Assembly (NCBI GenBank): GCA_047967505.1
Contig: CM106539.1
DNA length: 64,000 nucleotides
DNA from: Dipteris shenzhenensis
Lineage: Eukaryota > Polypodiophyta > Polypodiopsida > Gleicheniales
Reading direction: 5' to 3' (one strand)
In this document: piece after piece, positions 24,401 to 33,192 of the stretch
Position numbering within the stretch: position 1 is the first letter of the stretch
How the letters are laid out: each line of letters opens with the position of its first letter
The notes under the pieces: generated by a model
Told to the model about the DNA's origin: nothing
What the model saw: the letters and a program-made list of their open reading frames with translations, nothing else
Databases searched by the model: none
Translations under genes and position numbers: made by a program

Positions 24401-27104
24401 GGACTTAGAATGCTATCTTTTTAGAATTCATCTACTTTGTTTCTATGTACAAAGAATTATGTTGTTATCTGTAGATGAATTGAAAGATCGACTATATTTC
24501 ATATGGGAATCTAGGATTAAGATGACATGACATAGAATGCTTTGATCAACTACAGGCCTTAGTTGAATCTATGGGAATCTAGGATTAAGATGACATGACA
24601 TAGAATGCTTTGATCAGCTACATGCCTTAGTTGAATCTGTGGTTGATAACGACTCAGTCTATAACCTAAACATTTTCATAGGGATGACTTACGGCGGTAT
24701 GGGATGCCGGAAGGATTGGTTAGGATTTATTTATGAAATGCCAATTAACTTTCAGAAGTTTAAGGATTTGGGAATAAAGTCAGGATTCATGTGTTGTCTT
24801 CAAAAGCTTACTCACTAGGAGAATGGCCATTGATTACTATCCATCTTTTGACCAATCGCTGCTAACTCTTCTTCTCCCATTATCATGGTGAACAGCTCGT
24901 TTTGAAGCATGATGATTATCCCAATGTTTTTAGTTTCATAAAGATATTGTAGGATCTTCCATGCTTCATGTGCTATACCTGCCAACTGCAATCATCCCGA
25001 TAATCATAAAGAAAGAAAGAAGGAAGCTTATTGTCATCTACAATAGACCAAGTGGACTATGAGACTGAAAAAAAACCAAATACAATGAAAGTGAAAATGT
25101 CAACAATGCCAAGTCAATAAAGCTGAGCGCTTGAGATGAGGTGGATTGTTTGGCGAAGTGTTTCCATGGATTTTGTGGTAGTTTTATTTCAAACCTTTCG
25201 TGTGCATGATGCAATTCTTGTAATTGTTGACCGACTCACCAAATTGGCTAGATTCTTACCTATAGAAGAGACTGTTACATCCATTCAGCTCGCTCTTTTG
25301 TTTGTTGATAAGCTATTTAGCCTGTATGGCTTGCCGGCTGAAAAAGTCAGTGTGAGAGTGCTGAGTTTACTATGCATTTGTCGTGGGCTGTGTTCCAGAA
25401 ATTGGATACTCAGCTCAGCATGAGTTCTGCTGAGTATCCAGAGTCGGATGGAAAGACTGAGCGGGTCGATTGGACTTTGGAAGACATGCTGAGAGCTTAG
25501 GTCTCCCTAAGGTAGTCTCTTTGGGAAGCTTGGAATATATGTTCAGCTAATCTAGTTGAAGAGAGAATTACCAGCTCCAAGAGAGAGGTTTTCCCTATTG
25601 ATTTATGAGGGTGCAAATACCTTGAGGGTGGAAGTATGTTATATCCCTGGCTAACCATGGGTTGCGAGTAGCTAACCCAAGGATTAGGGGAGAACCTAGA
25701 TGGCAAGGCTATTAGCCTAGGGTGCCCTAGCACTAAGGTTAAGAATAACCATCTAGGTAGAGCTTAGCATTCATGATGTATATAGTTAGTGTGTCCTATG
25801 AGGGCTTGGGCCGTGGGCATTCATTGATCAGTACTTGGATTGTGTATCTTGGCTATGGGCATGGCAGGCTGGCAAGCTAGTTCAATGCCTCCCGATTTGG
25901 AGGGTATGTCCGTGGTATCGGATGCGGATGTCTTTTGGGCTAGGTCAGGCCATAGATCATATCCGTGACCTCTATGCCTCGGAAGAGCTCTATGTTGGGT
26001 GATGAGTTTTAGAAGTCTTTGGTTTGGTGATGATTACGGTGATAGCTGACTCGAGGATGGAGTCGTTTTATAGCTCATTTGCAGCATTGGGCTGTTTTAA
26101 CCCATATTTCTATTTGTATCTAGTGCAGCAAGAGCAGCCATGCCGGAGACATTGTGGACCTCCTCGTTGCCCATGTATTTATTCGGGTGTATCCTGGTTG
26201 CCCCTTGCTCTATGAATCATTTGGTGTTCTTGCTGTTCCATTGTGGACCTTCTCGTTACCCATGTGGTTATTCGTGTGTACCACTTGCTCTGTGAATTAT
26301 TTGAATGGTTATTGTTGTTTCTAATTTCATGATAATGATGACCTTTGATCGAGCGTTCTTCTAATACTCTGTGTCTAGGGGCTCCTTGTTTTTTGGTTAT
26401 GCATAGTATGGCAAGTTCTGATGTACTTTGTTGTTGAGATGAGGGCTTTTTCATCCGCCAGGACCAGCCCAAATATGGGCTTGAAAGTGGGTAATCTGGT
26501 GGTGAGTCTTTCGTTTAATTTTTCTATCATTGTGGTGCATTTCCCAATGAGCTTGTGCTTAAGGAATCATGAGATGCTGCTGCTAGTATTTCTTATTTTC
26601 TAGATTTTCCTCAGTACTAATGGAGGTTAGCAATAATCTTGAGGAACAGGAGTCGAGTAGAAAGTCTTAGCTTTCATCCTTGTCAATGCAATGATCTGCT
26701 TCCAAATCCTTGCTGCTGGAATTAAATTGGTATCTTCTTTATGTCTTAAACAAGCACTTTCTGCATTACGTCTCTGCTCAAGCAGCCTTGTTCTCAGGAC
26801 TCGATCACGAAGTATAAAAGCCTCCAGATCGTTTTTATTCAGCTCTTGCCCACCTGCAATGTCACTTGCAAACTGTATCAGGTGCACCGTGCCATTTTCT
26901 ATGAATCTTTGGAAAATCAAGCGCATTGTCTGGCTCACTGAAGTTAAAAGTTCAGCATTGATCATAGCTTGTTGACAACGCTAACACACGAAAGAAACGC
27001 TGAAACAGAAGGAGAGGAACTTGTAGTGTGTTTCAGGAATGGTTGTTGAAGACTTGAATATATTTGTGCAGACCTACGGCATCTTTCTAATAGCTGAGAT
27101 AGAT

Positions 27105-27189
<85 letters not shown>

Positions 27190-28608
27190 ATGATATGATT
27201 GTATTGAAGTCCTCATGAGACCCTTCAGGATCTATGGGACTACTGATCACTATCAACAAATAATGATCTTTTACACCTGGTGAAAGAAAATACCATAAAC
27301 TTGCTATTTAGCCAGTACTTGTTGAGCTAGCTTGTGTGCTAATCCAAATACTTTGTTGTGGTGTTCCAAAACTTCTTTTAGATAGCTTCCTAGCTTTGTA
27401 GCTGGCTGATCTAATAGATTTTTCAGTTTGCCTCTGTTGTCATCATATCTTTCTTCAAAGTGTGCATAGGCCCGGTATCTTAGGAGTACGTGCTGTTCAT
27501 TTTGCACCTCCCTTTGGGGCAGATTTTGCATATACTTTCTTCCCTTGGGACCCTAGGTCTTGCCCACCTTTCCTTCTCCACTTCTAGATCATGTGAGCTG
27601 GTTCTCATTTTGCATATTAGATGCCTTTTAAACATTGATATGTCTTCCCCACGGTATTTTTGCATCCCATAGCTGTCCATAGGATCAATCTCCCGTTTGT
27701 AGAATACTTTGTTGCAGTGTTCCAAAACTTCTTTTAGATAGCTTCCTAGCTTTGTAGCTGGCTGATCTAATAGATTTTTCAGATTGCCTCTGTTGTCATC
27801 ATATCTTTCTTCAAAGTGTGCATAGGCCCGGTATCTTAGGAGTACGTGCTGTTCATTTTGCACCTCCCTATGGGGCAGATTTTGCATATACTTTCTTCCC
27901 TTGGGACCCTAGGTCTTGCCCACCTTTCCTTCTCCACTTCTAGATCATGTGAGCTGGTTCTCATTTTGCATATTAGATGCCTTCTAAACATTGATATGTC
28001 TTCCCCACGGTATTTTTGCATCCCATAGCTGTCCATAGGATCAATCTCCTGTTTGTAGAAACTGCATTTTTGCCCCTGGGTCTTGCCATAGTTTTGGTAG
28101 CATCTTCTGTGTCACTAACCCCCTAATCTCAGATGTGTTCTCTGGTATATCAGCACGTGCTTTACCCCATAATTCCATCCATTTCTTCTTGTCTCAGTGC
28201 CACTCCAATGGTTTGTGTAGCTTCCAATGCCTTGTGAAGTTGTGAGGTATTCTGCTAGCATCCAGCTTCTCAACTTTGTAGAAGCCAGCCATGAATTGGC
28301 ATAATGCCTTCCGTTTGAGAGGTATCATATCTGTCTCAGCCAGTAGGATGGGATAGGGTGTCTAAGCCTTAAACCCCAATTTCATTATGAGAAATCTCTT
28401 GGGTAGAGTTTCTATTCTGTTCCAGTAGGTCCTAGAGAGACCGGGAGCCCATGCTGGACACCCATAAGGGATCACTGTTTGTTCAAGAATTATATATATA
28501 TATATATATACATACGTACGTACGTACGTACGTATGTACGTATGCGGATGGATGGATGGATGGATGGATGGAGAGAGAGAGAGACAGATTAATTCTTTTT
28601 GCAAATTG

Positions 28609-28650
<42 letters not shown>

Positions 28651-29565
28651 ATTCTTTTTGCAAATTGGAATTGTACAGGTTTCCGTAACACAAACAGCCA
28701 AATTTCAGCATCATTTAGTTCGGATGGGAGATACATTATCTGTGCAAGTGAAGATTCTCGTGTCTATATCTGGAATTATCACAATTCAAATTTTGGGCAT
28801 CCGAAGGGAAAGTCAGGATCATATGAAGATTTTTCTGCTCGGCATGTTCTAGTAGCAATACCCTGGCCTGGAATGGGTCTGCAGCCCACAAAAGCAAACT
28901 TTGGGGAAAGAAAGCTTTCAAAGAAGAGTGATTCACCATTGGTATGCAAGGAAAGTCCAAACGCTTCAGATAGGAAGGTTGTCAATGGTGGCAGCCCACC
29001 TGTGAGTGAGCATTTGGATCAGGGCATTGAATTTTCTTGCCAAGTATCCCCTTGTGAGACGAAATCAGTCTCTGATGGTGTGTCAAATTTGGTAACCCAT
29101 GAGAATGGCAGGGAAGTTATGCCCACTGGATTGCAGGACAGTTCTAGGATGGACGTGTTGTCTCCAGAATGTCATCGAGCTGGCTGTCTTGGTCATGATA
29201 ACCCATCATCCTCTTTGTCAAGTGGGATAAGCTTCACTTCATGTTCTCTTTCAGATAGCTACTTAGAAGGCTGCTCGGGGAGTTCCATATTCTCAAAAGG
29301 TGCACCAATGCAACAAGTTGGAAGTCATGGATTTTTCTCTGACAGCAAAGGGTCTGCAACTTGGCCCGAAGAGAAGCTTCCTCTTGTTCAGCAGGTTCCT
29401 AATATCAATATGGTTGATAACCTCAGGACGAGTGACACGGAGGAAGGTCGTAATGAGAAAATTACCTATGCCATGCCGTCAGCATGGGGTTTGGTCATTG
29501 TTACTGCTGGTTTGGAAGGAGAAATTCGGGCATTCCAAAATTATAGCTTGCCTGTTCGACTTTGA
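10748..29565 (+). CDS. WD40 repeat protein, plant WDR44-like family (seven exons)
   Basis: Joined exons 10748-12496, 13430-13520, 13622-13779, 13948-13999, 17484-17566, 17741-17834 and 28679-29565 give 3114 nt, 1037 residues plus stop, with all junctions in frame and GT-AG introns. The start at 10748 gives the acidic [20 protein letters not shown] beginning; an in-frame ATG 150 nt upstream is less likely. A basic stretch (about residues 384-400, [12 protein letters not shown]) precedes seven WD40 blades: about 465-497, 566-600, 608-641, 645-683, 706-735, 743-775 and the final 1000-1037, with WD/YD-type ends such as [22 protein letters not shown] and RVYIWNY. A Ser-rich insert of about 220 residues separates blades 6 and 7. 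The C-terminus NYSLPVRL is typical of the plant family. Such proteins are beta-propeller scaffolds; animal WDR44 binds Rab11, but the plant role is not established and I infer none. Introns 4 and 6 are enlarged by transposons, yet the exons are intact. Confidence 0.92.
12497..13429 (+). other. Intron 1 with two internal direct duplications
   Basis: A 933-nt intron. It carries a ~145-bp segment duplicated at 12646-12790 and 12808-12952 (shared TTTGTGCCTGGCCTTG start and AACATGTAT.TTTAGAC) and a ~95-bp segment duplicated at 13018-13110 and 13129-13225 (shared GGCATTGTACCCCTGCTTTG). The acceptor is AATGGAGCAG, with a weak pyrimidine tract. Confidence 0.8.
13430..13520 (+). CDS. WD40 gene exon 2
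   Basis: 91 nt encoding [20 protein letters not shown] and on to AHNDY, completing blade 2 and opening blade 3. It ends in phase 1 before GTAAGC, and the split Val codon is completed by exon 3. Confidence 0.92.
13622..13779 (+). CDS. WD40 gene exon 3
   Basis: 158 nt, after a 101-nt intron. It encodes blade 3 ([20 protein letters not shown]) and the start of blade 4 ([18 protein letters not shown]), the most conserved part of the family. It ends in phase 0 before GTCTCA. Confidence 0.93.
13948..13999 (+). CDS. WD40 gene exon 4
   Basis: 52 nt following acceptor CTGAGCAG. Encodes [17 protein letters not shown], the end of blade 4, and leaves one base of a Gly codon before GTATCC. It is too short to find by ORF length alone; frame continuity with exons 3 and 5 and the family sequence support it. 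Confidence 0.9.
14000..17483 (+). other. Intron 4, 3.5 kb, containing a gypsy fragment
   Basis: The intron is bounded by CAG|GTATCC and GTGCAACAG|GAAACA. About 14040-15430 is a minus-strand chromovirus remnant, annotated separately. 15430-17300 holds no gene. Around 16220-16460 is a tract rich in CGTACA/GTACAC-type motifs without a fixed period. Confidence 0.85.
14040..15430 (-). pseudogene. Ty3/gypsy chromovirus fragment (integrase and chromodomain)
   Basis: On the minus strand, pieces read in order as integrase core (about 15290-15050, including [14 protein letters not shown] and [12 protein letters not shown]), the FAYNN..H..TGK.PFEV.YGK region (about 15060-14940), an integrase C-terminal [10 protein letters not shown]...[19 protein letters not shown] segment (about 14590-14450), and a chromodomain-like [20 protein letters not shown] (about 14320-14260). 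Then comes a purine-rich AAGTCAAGGGGA (14183-14172) followed by TGTCACC, which looks like a polypurine tract and the start of a 3' LTR cut short near exon 4. Stops and frameshifts make it dead. Gag, protease and RT are missing, so it is 5'-truncated. Confidence 0.8.
17484..17566 (+). CDS. WD40 gene exon 5
   Basis: 83 nt, completing the split Gly codon from exon 4 and encoding [20 protein letters not shown] then KKITGFQ. This is the basic loop before blade 5, with the family motif K[KR]ITGFQ at the end. Phase 0 at GTATTT. Confidence 0.92.
17741..17834 (+). CDS. WD40 gene exon 6
   Basis: 94 nt after TTCATTGCAG. Encodes [20 protein letters not shown] and [11 protein letters not shown], blade 5. 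Ends in phase 1 at AAAG|GTAATG, the donor of the 10.8-kb intron. Confidence 0.93.
18200..18678 (-). pseudogene. Non-LTR retrotransposon RT fragment
   Basis: The minus strand reads like the fingers-palm part of a LINE reverse transcriptase: [18 protein letters not shown] and MFNTAS (18680-18500), then after frame changes [20 protein letters not shown] followed by [14 protein letters not shown] (18400-18290), matching the QAGFR..HST.DH.. region before RT motif A. The catalytic motifs downstream are absent. It ends exactly where the gypsy 5' LTR begins, so the gypsy element probably inserted into this LINE. Confidence 0.7.
18679..19123 (+). repeat. 5' LTR of intron-6 gypsy element
   Basis: 445 bp from TGTTACATCC to GAATTGTTTCA (TG...CA ends). 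It is alignable by eye with 25637-26070, sharing GAGGGCTTGGGCC.TGGGCAT and TTGATCAGTAC. Tandem words such as GGGCTTGGGCCATGGGCA occur. Confidence 0.75.
19125..19136 (+). other. Candidate primer-binding site
   Basis: TGGTCTCAGAGC directly after the LTR is one base off TGGTATCAGAGC, the plant retrotransposon primer-binding site complementary to initiator tRNA-Met. Confidence 0.7.
20667..20690 (+). promoter_or_regulatory. TATA box of the solo LTR
   Basis: CTATAAAAGGG inside the GC-rich LTR is a strong TATA match, about 560 bp from its left end, where the U3/R boundary would be expected to follow. Confidence 0.5.
21056..21226. repeat. 85-bp tandem duplication within the solo LTR
   Basis: TTGTGATTCCACACCCCACA through CTGTTGGGTCA occurs twice back to back with no visible differences, which indicates a recent slip or unequal exchange. 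Confidence 0.92.
21429..25130. other. Degenerate interior of the gypsy element
   Basis: No extended coding frame can be read. It holds a sequence like the MITE around 23460-23575, a ~38-bp tandem pair near 24160-24230 (ATATGCAAATGCGGTAGGTG twice), and a ~64-bp tandem pair near 24510-24640 (AGGATTAAGATGACATGACA twice). By position it should correspond to gag-pol, but the similarity has decayed. Confidence 0.6.
25136..25423 (+). pseudogene. Ty3/gypsy integrase core fragment
   Basis: Reads [20 protein letters not shown] then [20 protein letters not shown] and [14 protein letters not shown], the core of a gypsy integrase that includes the first catalytic Asp (S-M-D). The continuation with the second Asp and the Glu is broken by frameshifts. 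It sits about 200 bp before the 3' LTR, as expected for the end of pol on the + strand. Confidence 0.85.
25637..26070 (+). repeat. 3' LTR of intron-6 gypsy element
   Basis: 434 bp starting TGTTATATCCCTGG, preceded by the purine-rich GAGGGTGGAAG (25624-25634). Its end GTCGTTTTA aligns with GTTTCA of the 5' LTR, the terminal CA now being TA. Confidence 0.72.
26071..27100 (-). pseudogene. Probable LINE-related sequence, unassigned
   Basis: The minus strand has an open frame at 26965-26627 rich in Arg and Leu ([20 protein letters not shown], then [13 protein letters not shown]). It resembles a charged helical linker of non-LTR polyproteins, but I cannot place a motif. It lies between the gypsy element and a LINE C-terminal fragment of the same strand, which is the main reason to suspect LINE origin. 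Confidence 0.3.
27106..27187. repeat. Compound microsatellite (CA)n(TA)n(GA)n
   Basis: Three adjacent dinucleotide tracts, in the order CA, TA, GA. Frames spanning it encode only Ser-Leu or Thr-His type repeats. Confidence 0.95.
27304..28480 (-). pseudogene. LINE ORF2 C-terminal fragment with internal duplication
   Basis: On the minus strand the order is [20 protein letters not shown] with [10 protein letters not shown] (about 28460-28370), then [20 protein letters not shown] (about 27960-27900) and CKIC...[18 protein letters not shown]. This matches the C-terminal region of non-LTR retrotransposon polyproteins: a Cys-rich C..C...H...C patch followed by the Y.H.R..Y segment. The C of LLRCPAYAH is replaced (LLRYRAYAH). 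A 356-bp tandem duplication repeats the last part. Stops and frameshifts are present. Confidence 0.7.
27345..28059. repeat. 356-bp tandem duplication
   Basis: Two adjacent copies start near 27345 and 27701. They are nearly identical over more than 300 bp (for example AGATAGCTTCCTAGCTTTGT in both). The high identity means this duplication is younger than the LINE decay. Confidence 0.93.
28490..28673. repeat. Composite simple repeat abutting the exon 7 acceptor
   Basis: In order: (TA)n, (CGTA)n, (TGGA)n and (GA)n. The (GA)n run is flanked by two identical 29-nt copies (28586-28614 and 28645-28673) beginning AGATTAATTCTTTTTGCAAA. The second copy supplies the pyrimidine stretch in front of the exon 7 splice acceptor. 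Confidence 0.95.
28679..29565 (+). CDS. WD40 gene exon 7 (last coding exon)
   Basis: 887 nt. Begins with the split Gly codon then [20 protein letters not shown] and [13 protein letters not shown] (blade 6), continues through a Ser-rich, low-similarity insert, and finishes with [20 protein letters not shown] then YSLPVRL and TGA at 29563-29565. Intact across its whole length. Confidence 0.93.
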
Positions 29566-29807
29566 GTCAATGTCCTTGCTATGTGACATTATGCGAGCTC
29601 GTGATGTGAGGCAATCTTCAGCTTGAAATCTAAGTTCTGTAGAAAAGTCTGTATTGCCATCGTGAGTGGCCTGTTGTATTTTTTAATCCACTGGGGCTAT
29701 AAATTGAAAGGCTCCAGTGGGTTATCAATTAAGGATGATAAAGGCTTCATAAATTTTAATGTAAAGCCATTGCTAAGTGCTTCGCAGCTGAGTTTTATGA
29801 TGTGTCA

Positions 29808-29813
29808 AATAAA
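29808..29813 (+). terminator. Candidate polyadenylation signal of the WD40 gene
   Basis: AATAAA 243 nt after the stop codon, followed by a GT-rich stretch (TGTGTCTATTGGTGGGTTCT). Another AATAAA-like site lies near 30063. Plants are loose about this signal, so the true end may differ. Confidence 0.4.
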
Positions 29814-29819
29814 AGGTAA

Positions 29820-30700
29820 GCTGTGTCTATTGGTGGGTTCTGGTTGCTTGTAAGATTGCTATGCTTTGGCGTGTGCCTTGATCTGTACAACTATTTTATG
29901 GTGTAGAATGTGCTGGTCTGCATACTGAGTGAGGACAGAAGTGCGAGTTACCTAGAATGCTCTGGTTAATGCTTCGAGAAGTCTTTGGCTATTAGTTTTG
30001 AAGTAATTAAAATGATTGAATCGAAGAAAAAACATGAATTGTACTTAAAATCACGAATTGAGTAATAAAGGTCCAATTTCCTTCTTTGCCAATAGTGGCA
30101 GTATTCCATTTTCTATTCCCTTTTTTCTCTCGCATTCTTGTAGATTTTTGAATTCTAGATTTTTATTGATGTGAAAAACAAGCTAATCAAGCACAATATA
30201 AAAGTATCTATGTTTGGGTATGTAATGAAACATGAAATACCTTTCTTAATCTTATTTCTTTTCAAAAGATAGTGCACGAGGCCTTTGATACACAAAGGCT
30301 TCTTTTTCCTTGCATTGTATCACAATTAGCAACTTGTACACTAGAAAATAACATCTTACATGGAAGATATTGACATGTGTTGATGTGCTTAATATAATAT
30401 TTTCATACAAAAGCATTTGAAGAGCAAGATACAAGTAATGTGTTGACACTAAATGACTATGCTTTAACTAAACCTCCACCCCAACTTGAGCTACTATGAC
30501 CTAGTGCATAGGATCCTTCGGGCTACCTTTTGTAATGATTATAGAGATGGGCCTAGATACCTACTATTTAAGGTGGATTAAGGCACGATTTTGTCCCATT
30601 ACTATAGTAACAGTCTAAAATACAAGGTGGTATATTTCATTAGTTATAACATTAGAGATTTGATGTTTACATCTAGGATCGTGCCTCTAGCATGTAGGGG
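29820..30700. other. Intergenic, no features
   Basis: AT-rich sequence downstream of the WD40 gene. I see no coding frame, structured RNA or repeat here. Confidence 0.5.
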
Positions 30701-30734
30701 TCTGAATGGGTGTCTCGCTTTGGGAGCCAAGCCC

Positions 30735-32450
30735 TAAAAAAGTCTTCTAATGTGAAAGTGGGATATACAGATGCGAGTGTCTATTGCGCATTTTAACTTC
30801 ACACACGTAGCATCCACATGCGAGTATGGGCATCCTTGTTTCCCAATGGCACATTCAGCATCCGATTGACTTGAGACTTTGCAAGACAATATAAACCAGT
30901 TACTCTAACACTTGTGAAAATTTTGGTGGTGATCCGATGGTGGGACATATGGATGTCATTGTCTTATGTCTATTTTTCCTTGACATACAAATGATCCACA
31001 TGTGGATCGGGACAAATTGCCTTTGAGGTAGCGCATTGAGCACCAGATGCACCTAACCCTTTTCGTGGAGATTAAAACCACCTCTTTTAAGATATGTGCA
31101 AAGGTTGGTGCCGATCTAACTGCGGGATAAACGGATGCCAGTGTCCGTTGCACATTTTTCACTCACATACGTAGCGTCCACATGCAAACAAGGGCATTCT
31201 TGTTTGCTAGTGGTACATTTGACATCCAATGCACTTGAGATTTTGCAAGGACATCAAAACCAATTAGTGTAAGACTTGTGCAAAATTTAGGGCTGATCTG
31301 ATGGTGGGACATGTGGATGTCCTTGTCCGATTTATATTTTTCCTTGACATACGTATGATCACATGTGGTATGGGGCAAACTGTGTTCCTTGGAGCACAAA
31401 TAGTATCAGATGCACCTGACCCTTTGCAAGGACATTAAAACCACTTCTTTTAAGACTCGTGCAAATTCTCGTACCGATTCAACTGTAGGATATATGGATG
31501 TCAGTGTCCGTTGTGCATTTTTCCTTCATATCACCTAGCATCCACATGTAAATTTGGGCATTCTTGTTTTGATGTGGCAAATCTGTGAGCATCCGATGCA
31601 CTTAAGAGTTTGCAAGGACATAAAGAACATTTAGTTTGACACTTGTGCAAATTTTAGTCCTGATCTGATGCTGGGACATATCCTTGTCCGATGTGTATAT
31701 TTCCTTGACATACATATGATTCGCATGTCGATGGGGACAAACTGCCTCCTAAACCCTAAACCCTAAATGCTAAATCCTAAATCCTAAGCCCTCAACCCCA
31801 AACCAAAAATCCTAACCTTAAAGCCTAAATCGTAAACCATAAATCCTAACCCTAGACCTTTAACACTAAACGCTAAACCCTAAATCCCAAACCCTAAACT
31901 CGAAATTCTAAACGCTAAACGCTAAACGCTAAACCCTAAACCCTAGATCCTAAACCCTAAACCTTAAACCCTAAACCCTGAATGTTAAATCCTAAACGCT
32001 AAACCTTAAACTCTAAACCCTAAACCCTCAACCCGAACTCCTAAACCCTAAACCCTAAACCCTAAACTCTAAACCCTAAATTCCAAACCCTAAACCCTAA
32101 ACCCTAAATGCTAAACCCTAAACCCTAAACGCTAAACCGCGGAATGGGACAAACTACCTTCCTTGGAGCACAAACAGTACCAGATGCAACTGTCCCTTTG
32201 CAAGGAAATAAAAACCACTTGTTTTAAGACTTGTGCAAAGTTTGGTGCCGATTCAACGGTGGGGTATACAGATGTCAATGTTTTTTGCGCATTTTTTCTT
32301 CATATACACAGGATTTTACATTCGAATATGAGCAATGTTGTTCCCCAGTGTCACATCCGGCATCCGATGCACCTTACACTTTGCAAGGACATTAAAACAA
32401 ATTGTTTTAAGACCCTTGCAAAGTTTGGTGTTGATGCGACACTCATCAAT
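30735..32450. repeat. Satellite array, ~362-bp unit made of two ~180-bp halves
   Basis: The word TTCCTTGACATAC recurs at about 30976, 31339 and 31700 (spacing about 362). Between these lie alternating half-units ending TTTGCAAGGACAT.AAAACCA. Both half-units share (TGCAC..GA.)..TTTGCAAGGACAT and GGGA.AT..GGATGTC motifs but differ elsewhere, so the array is a dimeric higher-order repeat. About four units are present, diverged 15-25% by eye, and it is interrupted by telomere-like DNA. Confidence 0.85.
31749..32138. repeat. Interstitial telomere-like array (CCCTAAA)n, degenerate
   Basis: About 390 bp of CCCTAAA, the complement of the plant telomere repeat TTTAGGG, with variants such as GCTAAA, TCCTAAA and CCTTAAA. 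The longest perfect runs are near 32040-32110. It sits inside the 362-bp satellite, not at a chromosome end in this window. Confidence 0.95.
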
Positions 32451-33190
32451 GCTAAGATAATAGTAGATAAAATGTACGGTTGGTTGAAATTGAGTGGAAT
32501 TGGTTTTGAATGGTTATATTTGGATCTTGCTCTTTGTTGTAACTCAAAAGCACACCGTAGGATATATATCTGTAAAGCTTAAATTATAATTTGTGAGTTA
32601 AATACCAAAACATGCCTTGCATCTACTATCATCCATGTTTAATAAAGAAGACTTGAATTGTTTAATAGGTTCAAGAGACACTATATGATTCTATATATGG
32701 ATCATATATATCTTTTGCGTATCTCATATATACATATATGGTTCTTTCTATATATGATTCATTATTTTCTATTTGTTGTAACTCTAAAGCTAGGACATAT
32801 ACATATAGCTTATGCACACAACCACCAACCCACTCCATCTCCTCTTTTCTATCTATGTATGCCTATGTCTACGTATGCCTTTCTCTATGTATGCTTATGT
32901 CTATGTAAGATGAGGCTCAGCTGCCCAAGGACTGGAAGATGGTATGATTACCTTCTTCTAGAGCATCTCCTGAACAGCTTTATTAATGCACTCAATTTGC
33001 TTTGGTGGTCCACATTGACGAGCCGTCTTGATTGGAAAAGCAGCCTCTGTTTGAATTGAATGGTGTACAGAATGTTCACACCATGGATTCAAGATTCATT
33101 GAATCGGATGGCGAGCCCGAGCATATCATGTCACTACTAGGATGACTCTGCTAGGGTATAACTCGGGGTTCCTATACCTACCATATAGCT
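32450..33190. other. Intergenic, AT-rich
   Basis: Includes TATATATGG/ATCATATAT-rich sequence near 32680-32780 and a short CTATGTATGCCTATGTCTA tandem near 32850-32905. No gene recognised. Confidence 0.5.
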
Positions 33191-33192
33191 AT

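Larger units (their letters stand above)
18679..26070 (+). mobile_element. Decayed Ty3/gypsy LTR retrotransposon in intron 6
   Basis: Two diverged direct repeats beginning TGTTA.ATCCCTGG.. flank a 6.5-kb interior. A candidate primer-binding site follows the first and a purine-rich GAGGGTGGAAG precedes the second, both positioned as expected for a + strand element. The only recognisable protein left is an integrase core fragment at 25136-25423. The interior carries later insertions (19857-21418) and small tandem duplications. Flanking pentamers CAGTT and TAGCT differ at two positions by transitions and may be a decayed target duplication. Confidence 0.72.
17835..28678 (+). other. Intron 6, 10.8 kb, packed with nested mobile elements
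   Basis: Donor GGTAATG and acceptor TTGTACAG|GTTTCC join exons 6 and 7 in frame in the middle of blade 6. The contents, in order, are a minus-strand LINE RT fragment, a gypsy element with two LTRs carrying a TIR element with a solo LTR inside it, more LINE fragments, and a compound microsatellite just before the acceptor. Confidence 0.9.
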
